From assembly GCF_047511655.1 (NCBI RefSeq), contig NC_133393.1, forward strand, positions 155,387,779 through 155,451,778: 64,000 nt of DNA. The letters are read 5' to 3'. This document shows, one piece after another, positions 13,501-25,500 of the stretch. This DNA comes from Castor canadensis (Eukaryota > Chordata > Mammalia > Rodentia > Castoridae). A program made the translations under genes and the position numbers. Below the pieces are notes generated by a model that saw only the letters and a program-made list of their open reading frames with translations, was not told the DNA's origin and ran no database searches. Position 1 is the stretch's first letter. Every line of letters starts with the position of its first letter.

Positions 13501-16500
13501 TACACTGGGTGTGAGTTCAGGTTGTCCACTGTGCCCTGTGCACCTGCACGATTAGCAGTTACAGATCACAGTGACAAGCCACAAGTCCAAGGGCCTGTCT
13601 GGCTCATAGTGCTTTTGGTGTCTAATCACGTGATGTGGACAGGGGAGAAGCTATCTCTCCCTTATCACTAATGGTGAGGGGTACATGAGCTGGTGGTCCC
13701 CTGGAGTGTCCTTAGAGGAACCCCCTTAGTATGTCTCCCAGGGTCCCCATGGCACTGAGAGCTTTCGGCTGAAGAAGCAGCTGTGATGCATCTCTAGCCC
13801 AGGTCGGTGTGGGGAGAGGTAGGCTGAGGGTACTGAGGTTTCAGAGGAGGGCACAGCTGGCCAGAGAACCAGGAAAGACACAGCCTTTCTGGGGTACAGA
13901 GAACCAGGAAAGACACTGCCAGTCTGGGGTACAGGGCCCAGACTGCCTACTGGAGTCCAGCCCTCCTAGGGCATGCACAGAGACTTCAGGAGAGGACAGG
14001 ATCTCTGAGGCCTAGTGTCAACTGTGATGAGGACACACTGGGCTGGGGAGAGGAAGCCAGACAGGTGGCTGGCGTGGACCAGCTGGAACCCTGCACAGGT
14101 AGCCGATGGCATCACCCAGCTGTGGGGGCTTGTGGTGCTGGCTAAATAGAGGTGTTGGTAAATATGCTTTTGTTAGCGAGGTATTTATTCTGAGCTTCAC
14201 AATAAAAGAAACCAGTGTGTTGAAATATATAGAGAAGAATTGTGCATTTATGAGACACTAGTTACTTGGTTATTGAAAATCAGCATGGGTGCCCGTTGGG
14301 AACACAACTCTGTGCTTGCTGGACACCATCCTAAGTAACTTTCAAGCCTTCGGGATTCCAGGAGCCTAGAGCTGGGTGTGGCCTGGCTCAGCCACACTCA
14401 CACTCACTGATGTCTCCTCTCTTCTCCCCCTAAGATCCGAGGAGCAAACTGTTCAGGCTCAGCAGCCACAGAAGGGGCAGAGCCAGGCCAACAATGGCAC
14501 AGGTAGGCCCCTGTGGGCAGAGGGCACTGGTTCTGTTCCCTGGGGCTGTTCTCATGCAGGCATCTACTTCCCCGACCCTGTCCATCAGAACCAGGTTAGT
14601 GTCTCTCACTGTGACATCACAGCAGACTGAAGCCATTTCACCAAACTGTGACCACAATTCTCACAGAAGGGCAACACCTTATCTATTTTAGCCTGGCCCT
14701 GCTGATAGGGATTGAGAGTCGCTCTGGCATCTGCATGGAGCTGGCGGCCTGTGCCCTATGGCTGGTCATCCCAATGAGGGGACTGAACAGGCAGTGGGGG
14801 CTGTGTTAGGATGTGCCCCAGCCCCCCGGGTAGGGGACAGCCCTTTTCTCGTCCTCTTGCCTTCCACACTGGGCTGCTGACCTTTCTCTTATCCACACTG
14901 CACTTTCTAAAATTGCCCTGATGATGCCATTCAGCCCTCGAAGGCCCTGGCCTGCAGTGGCCTCCCTGCATTGCCTGCCTTTCATGGGGCCTCACTGTGC
15001 ACATGAGTGAGCCCAGAGTGAAATCAGGCCTTAGGTCATTGGTTTTAGCCCCTCCCACCATAAGAAGTCTCAGGAGGGAAGGCCTCTCCTGGGGCACCCC
15101 TAGCTCTGGGCCTCGTTGCACTTATCAGCGAGGAAGGTGGTGTATGTACCCCCTTTCCCAGGGTCACCAGACTAAACCAACAACAGGCCGGCCCCAGTGC
15201 AAGTTCAGCTGCTGTATCCCTGGGTAGTGGCCCCCTTGGGATCCATGGCCAGTGGCCCAGGCTTAGACTTAAAGCCTTTGGCCTGTGCATCTTGTCACCA
15301 AGCCAGGAGCAGCACAAAAGACCTGGAGCTCCTCAATGCCTGGTGGTAGTGAGGTTCTAAGAAGTGTGAGTTGGAAAGACCCCCAACTCCCTGGCCTTAT
15401 CCTCCTGTCAGGGCTGGCTCTGTCCTGGTTGTCGCAGTCTTCGCGCAGCAGCTGTGTGGGGAGTGTGGTGGAGGGAGGAGGTCCCCATGGTGGCCCTCGG
15501 TTGCCCTCCAGGAGACAGAGGATGTGGGTGGTGGAGACATACATACCCCAGACAAGTGGAAGTGAGGCACAGGGAGGTCAGCATCAGCCCAGCAGTGGGC
15601 ATCTGGTCCACACCTGAGGTACTCACCCGTCAGTCAGGGATGAAACACTTCAGAGCTTTTCATCTCCTTGGAGTTGGCCCTGAGAGGCCTGGCAGGAAGA
15701 GCCACCTTCTGGTTAAGGACAGAAGGCAGGGCCCTTGCCCTCATGCCTGGTGGGTGGGCTTCAGAACCCAGTGAGGCCTGGCCCACACAGGCAGCAGGCC
15801 ATGCTCCCTGGATCTGGGATCAGCATCCTCCATTCCCTGCTTGGTTTTACATTTTTAGATTGCTTTTTACATTTTGAATTGTTAAAAAAAAAAAACTGAA
15901 GGAATATTATTTCAGAGTCTTCAGTGCCCACAAATAGTCTCACAGGAACACACCCAGCTCATCTTCAGGGACCACTCTTGGCTCTTGGGCCAGTTTGCTG
16001 GTCTGTCTGCACTTACCTGTGAAGTCTGCAGGAGCCTGTTCCCCCCTGTCCTCACTGAGGGCACCTCTTTTCCCCTGCCTGGGCGGTCTCAAAGGCACAA
16101 ACCTCATTCCCTGTTGGCCTGTAGCCCTGCGACTTCTGCAGTGAGCCTGAGGCACCTGGGGTTCGTGTTGACTGTTGACTACCTGCCCTGGGCCTGCAGC
16201 ACGCGTGGTTGTGTCTTCTTTAATTTTTAATTGACACATAATATCTGCATGTGTTTATGGTACAACAGGTGTTTGGGTCCCACTCCATAGCGCCCCCTGC
16301 AGGCGCCCCACAGCTATTGGTGAGCAGTGTGAAGCAAATGCTCTAAATCACTGTGAGCTCACCCTGGCCAGCTGTGTCACTTGCTGGGCCCTGCTCCCTC
16401 CTAGGACACCCATTGCCCCACACAGCACATGCAGTACTGGCCCTCAGGATCCCTAGGGTCTGGCACAGTAAGCCCAGCAGCCACTTCTCAGACAAACCAG

Positions 16501-19500
16501 AGATGAGGGAGAGGTTGGTACAGACCTCCGTGGTGGGCTGAGACCCGGAGACTGCCAGGGACTGGGCATGAGAAACAGAGACTGCATGCAGTGGTGCTGA
16601 TAGCCAGGGTGGCTCTGGTCTGCATTTCTTGGTTTCTGCTTCCTGTCTTCAGAGAGCTGAGCCCTTCACAGTCCCTTCTGGCAGGACCCCTCCATATCCT
16701 GCTCCATGGGGAACCCCATCCCTCAAATGTTTCCTGGGCCCCTGCTGTGAGCTCCCTCCCTGCCCCACATCCAAGGATCCACCTCAGAAGGGGCCGCGTG
16801 AACCCTGTGGTGCCCCTCATCCACTCTGTCCCCTTCCTACAGACCGACGCAGCCAGGGGCTGTCCTCCCGTGTGCGGAAGTGGTTCTATGAGAGGTTTGG
16901 AGAGTACATGGAGGACTTCCGCTTTCAGCCGGAGGAGAGTACAGTGGAGACAGAGGAGCCACTCAGTGCCCGCAGGTAGGGACCCCTTGCCAAGCCTGGG
17001 GGTGCTGCGCGCCAGAGCTCAGTACCTGGCTTTGGTGGCAGGCTGGTGTTGTGACGACGCCATCAGCGTGGCTGCTGTGAGCTCCTGAAGGCCCCATCCC
17101 CGTCTTTCTGGGGCCTTCAGGACCCGCTCAGGAGCAGGGCCACAGCTTATATATCTACACGAGTCTTACTGGGATTTGTGACAAAGGCCACCTGGGAATG
17201 GCAAATGGAGGACCCAGTGTCCACTGCCGGGGGCCTTCCTCATATGACTTGCCTAGTCAGTGAACAGTGGCTCCCTTGCCAGACGTTGCTGAAGGCCCCT
17301 GAGAAAGCTGGGCCAGCTCTGGGGGGGTGTGCAGACCAGAGGGATGATTCTGCTCTGGAATCACCCTCACCTTCCTAACTGAAGGAGCAGCCTGTGCCGC
17401 CATGCATGATGATCCCAGGGCCCCAAGCACTCAGATGTCCTCCCTGCTGCCCAGAGCCAGCCACTGGGTTAACACTGGGCCCTCATCTCTCTCCCTCTCT
17501 CAGGTTAACTGAAAACATGAGACGGCTGAGTAAGTACTGAGCGGCTCTACGTGGTGCCTGGAGGTGGGGGGAACGGCTGGCTCTGTGGTCATTAGCCGAG
17601 CAGGACTTCTCTCCAGAAGGACATTGGAAGGGTGACTGCTGCCCAGTCCTCCTTGGGAAGAAGGACCATGGTGGAATTGCGTTCAGGGCCAGTGGAGGTG
17701 GAGCCCACTCTGACGACCCAGCATGTGGGTCCTGATACCCCCAGGCCCCAGTGATTGTGAATGGTTCTTCCTGTCTGTCTGCCCTTTTTCCTTTCTTCTG
17801 CCCACTGGTAGATCCAGGTACGAGGGCAGATGGCCGGTCCCTATGGGGACCGCAGACAATACCAGGAGGACCACTGGGCCAGTGGCAGGTGTGGCAGGAG
17901 CCTATGGCCAGTCCTGTCTTGGGGTGCTCATTTGGTCTCCTGTCAGGCTGCTTGCGTGCTGAGAGCTGGGACAGCACCCTGCTGACTGCTGTGGTCTGTT
18001 CTGTCCCCAGAGCGTGGTGCCAAGCCTGTCACTAACTTTGTGAAGAACCTCTCTGCCTTATCTGACTGGTACTCCGTCTACACCTCTGCTATCGCCTTCA
18101 CAGTGAGTGACTGCTGGCTGCGTGGATGGGGTGTGTGCCTCCAGGTGGGGCAGCCCCCGGCCACACTTCCCTGGGCCCAGGGCCATGCTGTGCCTCAGTC
18201 TCATTGTCAGTAAAGTGGCTGTGGAGTGGCTGCAGAATCAGGTCAGAGGCAGGTGTGACCCAAGGCTGGCCCAAGAGAGAGCCCCTGGGCAGGATGAGGT
18301 CACTGCTGTCCCTGCACAGCTGGCTCTCACAGAAGTGTCCTCAGGAAAGACTGGCTCAGTGAGGGAGGACAGTAGCTGTGAAGCTTCTGCTCGCTTGGGA
18401 CCTGAGGGCTGTCCATGGAGTGCCTGGTGCTGAGGGCCAGGAGGCTCCCGATGAGCACGAGCTGGCGTGGAGGACCCGGTCTGGTCTCAGTTCTGGGGAG
18501 GGCAAGCAAGACATCAGGCTGGCATTGCTGGAGGCCTAGGGAACACAGGCCCCAGTGGCCCTGCACCTGGCCATCTCCAAACCTGGTCCTCTGCAGGAGC
18601 CCCAGGCCGAGGGGGCGGGAGAGGGCAGTGCGCCCTCTAGTGTCGGAAGGATGCAGGTCACTTAACTAAGGCTTCCAGGCCAGAGAGGGGTGGCTGCAGC
18701 CCCGGCATCTTCCAGAGTCCCCAGATGTAGCACTGTCCCTGCTGAGTGGCCAGTCTGTTCAGGTCACAGATGGCCTAGGCCTGGGAGAGTCCTGAGGACC
18801 ACCCTTACCCTGGGCCGGGCCCTTTGGTACCTGTCCTAGGGACTTACTGCCCACCTGGGAGATGAGCACTTTGCACACTCACAGAAGAAGCTTGTGGAGC
18901 CAGGTGTACTCCACCTGGACCCCGAGGGTCCCCTTCCCTCGCTGCCTTCGCAAATTCTGTGCTCTGTGAAGCAGCCCTGCCTGGGGTCCAGATACCCTTG
19001 CCCCTCTGCATCTTGTCGCTGGGAGACAAGTTCAGACCCACCTTCAACCTCCGCCTGCACTGGATTCCGTTCTATCCCTGCCATCTCTGAACATCTGCTT
19101 TGTGCCCACAGCTCTGTGGGGGCACAGGTGGGCCCCAGGGCCAGCTTACCTGCGGGTTCTCAGCCATGCTCAGCCTCCCTATCAGCCATGCTCAGTCTGG
19201 AGACAGGACCCCCACCAGGGGTGGGACAAGATCCCTGCCTAGGGCCCCCTGTCCTCTCTGACTGGGGCTGGTCCAACAGCTGCTTGCTCAGGACACCCCT
19301 CCTGCCCATGCAGGGCAGCCTCCCTGAGTGGCTTCCCTCTTAACTCAGGAAGCAGCCCTCCCTGGCCAGCCCATGCTACGTGCCCCTGTCCCTGGGAACC
19401 TGGAGCGCCCCTGGGCCTGGTCTCCCTGCTGAGTGCTTTGGGCGGGGAGGAGGGTGTAGTTGGCCTCACCTGCGTGTGCTATCTGGCTGCCTAGCCGTGC

Positions 19501-22500
19501 CCCTCCCCTCCTGCCCTCTCTCACTGCAGGTATACATGAATGCCGTGTGGCATGGCTGGGCCATCCCCATGTTCCTGTTTCTAGCAATTCTGAGGTTATC
19601 CCTCAATTACCTCATCGCCAGGTAGGTGAGCTGGGTCCTGGTGTGCCACTTGGCACTCTGTCATGACATGACATGCCCCCCACACAGCTGTGGCACAAGA
19701 TGCATCAGGCACCAGCATTTGGGTGGGTGCTATGAGGGGAGACCCCCCAGGCAGATAGCCACCCCCACCCTGGTTTGCTGGAACCAGCAGCGGGTGGTTC
19801 CCAGAGAGTCTTTCCATGGATAGCCACGGGTGTCCACCATAGGCTCACTCCTCTCCCCTTCCCGTTGCTCTGCGTGTTTGGCAGGAAGTCCTTCCTGAGC
19901 CCCAGGGCAGGTTGGTGATGCCCCAGGGCTCTGTGCTTCTTTTGTTGTCAGTTGTGAGCAGAAAGTGTGGGCAGGGACCGGAGCTCAGAGTGAGTGTGAG
20001 CACACAGCACAGCTGCATGCCAGGTGTTTTAAAACTGTCCTGCCTCATACCACCCCTGTGTCTTCTCCAAGCAACCCTTTCCAGTGAGGCCAGCACCCTG
20101 GGGAGACCCTGGTCCCTGTGGTTGCTGGTGGAGCTCAGCTTTGCACCTGGGTTTCAGAGAGTAGCCCCTGATTCCAGATTTCCAATCACACCTTCAAAGA
20201 GTTGCACTTTGAGACTGGGTGAGGTGGCTCACGCCTGTAATCCCAGCCACTCGGGAGTCAGAGAACATGAGGATTGCAGTTTGAGGCCAGCCCAGGCAAC
20301 AAGTTAGTGAGACCCCCATCCCAATAAGCCAAGCATGGTGGCACACACCTGTCATCCCAGCCATGCAGGATGCTTAAATAGGAGGGTCATGGTCCAGGCT
20401 GCCCTGTCAAAAAACCCAAGACCCTATCCAAAGAAAAGTAAATCAAAAGGGGTAAGGGTGTGGTTCAAGTGGTAGAGGTCCTGAGTTCAAAACCCCAGTA
20501 CTGACAAAAAAAACCAAAGGTAGCAATTCTGTGCGCCAGTCCTCTATGATCTTGTGCCTGCTTCGGTTGGTTCATCTGAAGATGTTTCTTATGGGAGAGA
20601 AAACATTGGAATACTGAAGCAGCCTTTAGTCCCCAGGGTGAGAGTCGCCTCAGGCAGGTGCTCGGCTGCCCTGGCCCATCATGCTGACAGGCCTCGCTTC
20701 CCTCCATGCTCCCTCCTCACCATGTGGGTGACCAACACAGCCCCAGAGGTCAGTGGCAGGGGTTTGGCAGCCACTCTTTCCTCGTGTGGCCAGTATTGAC
20801 AGGTGAAAAGGACCCTCCCCAAGTAGAAACTCAGGGCTGGCGGTTCAAAGTTGTCCCCAACTCCACCACTTGCAGGTGACACTGTTTTAAAGGTTTGGTG
20901 GCTTTTGTCTCCAGGGGCTGGAGGATACAGTGGAGCATCGTGCCGGAAGTGTCAGAAGCTGTGGTGAGTCTCCAAGGGTGAAGTGTCCTTCTGTCCATCC
21001 TCACCTGAGGGCACTATGTGAGGGGTCATGTCCCGATGGGGAAGGCATGGAGGAAGAAGTCAACCACCCCCAGCCCTGAGACCGGCAAGGCCACCTACTC
21101 TGACCCTTGATGGGCTGAGCTTGGCTGGTCCAGTTGTAGTCCTGGTCGGGCCAATCCCACCTGGGATTGAGGTGATGGGGCGGGGGCAGCAAGGGGGCTG
21201 CCCATCCCCCACAACCCCTTTGGTTCGGGGGCTGAACAGGAAATCAGACAAGCACACATGTTCCTGCCCAGGACTCTGGAACCCACATCTGGCCCACTGG
21301 GTAGTTGGTAATAAAGTTTTATTGACATTGAGCCGTGCCCACTCCGCACATGGCTGTGGCTGCTTTTGTTGAGTAGCTGTAATGGAGACTACATGGCCCA
21401 AAAAGCTGAAAATATTTCTAGAAGTGTGCTCTGGAGGGAGACTCAAACCCGTGGAGCAGGACCAATAGGTGTGGGTTCGTCTGATATTTGAGAACCTACT
21501 GTGTGCGTGGCCACACGGGGATTGGGAGGTTTCAGAGGAGGCAGGCATGCGCCCGCCCAGCGCTTGGTACCCTGGAGGCCTTCTGGAGGGTCTTACTGAA
21601 TGATGGGGAGGCATGTGAATGCAGACAGGCGGACTGCCTGCGCATGCCTGGGCCTTAGTTTCCCCGCCGATCAGTGAGAGCGGGCATAGGAGCTGACTTG
21701 ATGCTCTGTTGCTGAGCTGTGAAAGGAAGTCAGGGCCTCAGTCTGCCACTGTGGGGCCACTGGCCTACCCACCTCAGGCCTGGGTGACGCTCAGTGGGAA
21801 GGGAGATTCCTCTGTTAGATCAACTGTGTCCTGCTCAGGCAAGGTCCCCATCCCCTCTGGCTGTGCGGGGACAACAGAGTGACACACAGGTCTCTGGGGC
21901 TGGGAGTCTTCATGCTGTTGTGTCAGTAATTTTTCTGAACTATTAAATTTCAGTGGAAAATTCTCTTTTCCTTTGACCGAAGGAACCTCCTAAGGAAGAC
22001 CTGACCGTATCTGAAAAGTTCCAGCTGGTGCTGGATGTCGCCCAGAAGGCCCAGGTACTGTACTGTGCTCATCTGGTGTCCCCAAAACCTGAGGCCTGGC
22101 TGATGTGCCTTAAGCTGACCTGCAGTCAGCCTGCCCATTCTTAGACACTACTCCACACACTGTGCTGGGGAGGGGGTGTGGGCCCCTGGTTAGGCTCTGA
22201 CCTTGTGTGGAGAGAAAGCCCTCACGGCCAGGGTTGAAGTGCTTGCTCACAGGAAGGCAGGACTCAGCCTGGTCTGCCATCCCTCAGTGGAGTGGCCTTT
22301 GCTTCAGACCAGAGCCCTAGGCCGAGGAGTGGCCAGGCAGGACCATGGGGCTGTGGTGGCCTTCAGTCTGTGTCTGGCCTCCTGGAGCCTGGGATCCTCC
22401 TGGTGTCTCTGTATGCCTGACAGGCATGGGCATCTGTGGTCATCACTGCTTCTTCTCCACACAGAATCTCTTTGGCAAGATGGCCGACATCCTGGAAAAG

Positions 22501-25500
22501 ATCAAGAAGTAAGTCGCCAGCCCCCAGTAAGGGTGGTGTGCGCTGCCCCGCCTGACCCCTGTCTTCCTTCCAGCTTGTTCATGTGGGTCCAGCCTGAGAT
22601 CACGCAGAAGCTGTATGTCGCGCTGTGGGCCGCCTTCCTGGCCTCCTGCTTCTTCCCCTACCGCCTGGTGGGACTTGCTATAGGTAAGGAGATGTGCCTC
22701 CATGTGAACCGTGGAAGTGTCACCGAGGGAGATGGGTTGGGTCAGAGTGCCTGCTGAGTGTCAGCGTGCCTCCCGGAATGAGGCCAGCCTTAAATCCGTG
22801 CTGACATTCCTTCCTCTATTTTTTGTCAAAGTGTTTAAATTTGGGAGAAATGAAACCCAGAAACACATGATCGTTTCTTAAATTAAGCCCATGGTGTGTT
22901 TCTGAGGTCCCCAGCTTCCTGCCAGCTGGAAGGAGCTGCTGGGCTCTGGATCTCCTAGCCTGTCTCTTGGGGAGGCACTCTGGGTACAGGCAGCAGTCAC
23001 CTGCCTGCTCGCAGCTCTGGGGTAACAGGTGGGAAGCCTGAAAGCTGGTTGGATAGCGGCTTATGAATTTAGTGACAGGGCCTGAGGCCAAGGGTCACAC
23101 TTGCTTCCTGAGCTGGTGATCAGGAAAATAGAAGGATGCTGGCAGGAGGGGAGGGGTGTGGTTGTCACTGTGGCGGGCCACAACTTTAGCACAGGAGTTG
23201 AGCTGGTCGGCTTCCTGCCCGCCTTTCTCTCTCTTTCCCTTTCTCCTTTCTCTCAGAAATAGTGATGTGGCGTGTGACATGCAGGGAAATTAACACGTAA
23301 TGTTAATTCTCAGTTGTCAGTGCACCAGATGGCAGTTGGGCAGGAGTGGGTGTGACCGTGGATGGAGAGGGTGTGGTCTGTGGTAGGAGAGGGCTGGGAT
23401 GGGCAGGAGTGGGTGTGGCCTGATCAGGTGTGGGCATGGCCTGGGAAGGAGTGGATGGGGAACTGTCAGTGGCCATGGGTTCTGGTGTCTTAGAGCTACC
23501 TGAGGGATGGAAGGGAGTCAGGGGTGCTGTAAGCGCTCCCTGACCTGCTGGATTGGTGAGTGTGCCCAGTTTAGTGCCAGGAGACACTGCTGGTGTGTGG
23601 GAGGCGTGGAATATAGCCATCTAACCATCAGTGTGAATGAGCAGGACTCAGCCCCACCTGGGATTTCAGACCATTGGCAAGCATGTCTCCAGAAGAGTGA
23701 AGTTCTCAGATCTGGGAGGGCCTGGACGATGCTAGGTTCAAGGAGAAAGTGCAGGTCTGAGAGGGGTGGGATGATGGGCAGGAGGGTGCCTGAGGGGAGA
23801 AGGGCGAGTGGTAAGAAGGAGGGGGGTAACCAGGAGGTATTCAGTGAGGCCGTTCGGAAGCTGGAGGGGGGATGTGGATGGAGACTGATGAGCTTGGTGT
23901 GGGCGTGGAACATTCAGGGTCCCTGGAGGCCAGCTTGAGTGGGCTGAGGGTCAAGCCTTGAGGGACTCTGACTATGGGAGGATGCTCTGAAATCTCAGGT
24001 GTGAGCTGTGCTGAACTCCCCAGCCTGGGAGCCTGATAGAGCAGAGGGTAAAGGGGCTGCGTTCAGGCCTTCAAGGATAGCCCTGCTCAGATTTGGAAGG
24101 TGCCAAGAGGCCACCACAAGGCCAAAGTGTTTGCCCTGTGGCAGCCCAGGTGGATGGGCCCCCTGGACCACTCAGTTCTCCTTCCCCAGAGGATGTGTTA
24201 CTCTCCCTCTCACCTGAGCCCTTTCCCACTGTAGGGCATCAGGGCCCTTAGCCTTGAGCCAGCATGAGGCCTATGTGCAGTGACCTGAGCAGGGGTGTTG
24301 AGTGTGGAGTCCAAGGGCCTCACAGTCTGGATGCTGCATCCAACTGCCCTTGGTCTCCCAGCGCCCTGACTGGCCCTCAGTCTCTCTCAGGCCCCTCCCT
24401 TCGTTCCTCACCAGGAAAACCAAGGCTGGCAGGCAGTGTGGCTTTGGGAAAAATGGTAAAGCTAATACCAGTAAAATGCCCCAGTGGGCTGTTGGGGGTC
24501 TCTTTGTCCTTTCCCTTTGGGGACCTGGGCCAGCACACAAGTGTTTGACCCAGGAAGGAGCCCATGGCTGTGAGAGCCACCTGTCCACCCCAGCCAGAGG
24601 AGAAAATGGCCCAGAAAAGGGCAGGCCTCCATCAGCTCACCCTCAGGGATGGTAGTCATGGCTTTCTGTGGTTCGCTTCTGTTTTATGAGAATAAGTTTA
24701 TAATTTTGATTGGCGCCACCTCTGGGTTTGAGGTAATGATATATAGGAATGTGTTCCCTCACAGATACCCTGTGCTGACCCGACTAGGGCATCTGCCCCA
24801 TTTCAGTCCTGCCCTGTGGGATTGGAACAGGGGCCCTGGCCTCGAGCTACCCCCTCCTTGGAGCTCTGAGAGGCTCCAGCAAGGCAGGTATGGGAACTGT
24901 CATGCCAAGGGACGGAGCAGGATGAAGTGGATTGTGTTTTCCCTCCAGGGCTCTATGCCGGCATCAAGTTTTTCCTCATTGATTTTATCTTCAAACGCTG
25001 CCCAAGACTACGAGCCAAGTACGACACACCCTACATTATCTGGAGGAGTCTCCCCACAGACCCCCAGCTCAAGGAGCGCGCAGGTGCCACCGTGTCACGC
25101 AGGGTGAGCCTGCTCTCCCTGGGGAGGGCACAAGGTGGGCCCACCAAGCCCCTGGGCCCTGACGCATAGCTCTCCCTTCGCCTTTGCTCATTTGGAAGCT
25201 GATATAGTTCAATCTTATAGGTCTTTGAAACGAGCCCTGGGAGGTTCCCCATCACCAGCTCTGCTGTTTCAATGGCCCACCTCTCCCTCCCTTCATACGT
25301 TGGTGCCAACCCACCCTGAAAAGTGGCCATGCGGCACCTGGGGATGGGACTGGGATCCCCTGCCCAAAGGCCCCCCAGGGACCCTACCTCAGAGCTAGGC
25401 TGGGAGCAAGATCGCCTGAGCCAGGCTGAGGGCAAACAAGGTGGAGCATTGGTCATGCCTGTTGAGAACCAAGGACCTGAGACGGAGAGCTCTGGCAGTG

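Larger units (their letters stand above)
10681..14434 (+). other. GRAMD4 intron between window exons 1 and 2
   Basis: Apart from the LTR end at its left edge and an alternating CA/TG-rich tract near 12,118-12,180, I see no repeat or coding signal. A 35-bp duplication lies at 13863-13932. Confidence 0.6.

Noticed and set aside
21060..21614. 184-codon minus-strand frame
   Set aside because: Lies in a GRAMD4 intron with no homology I recognise and no conserved motif. Probably chance.
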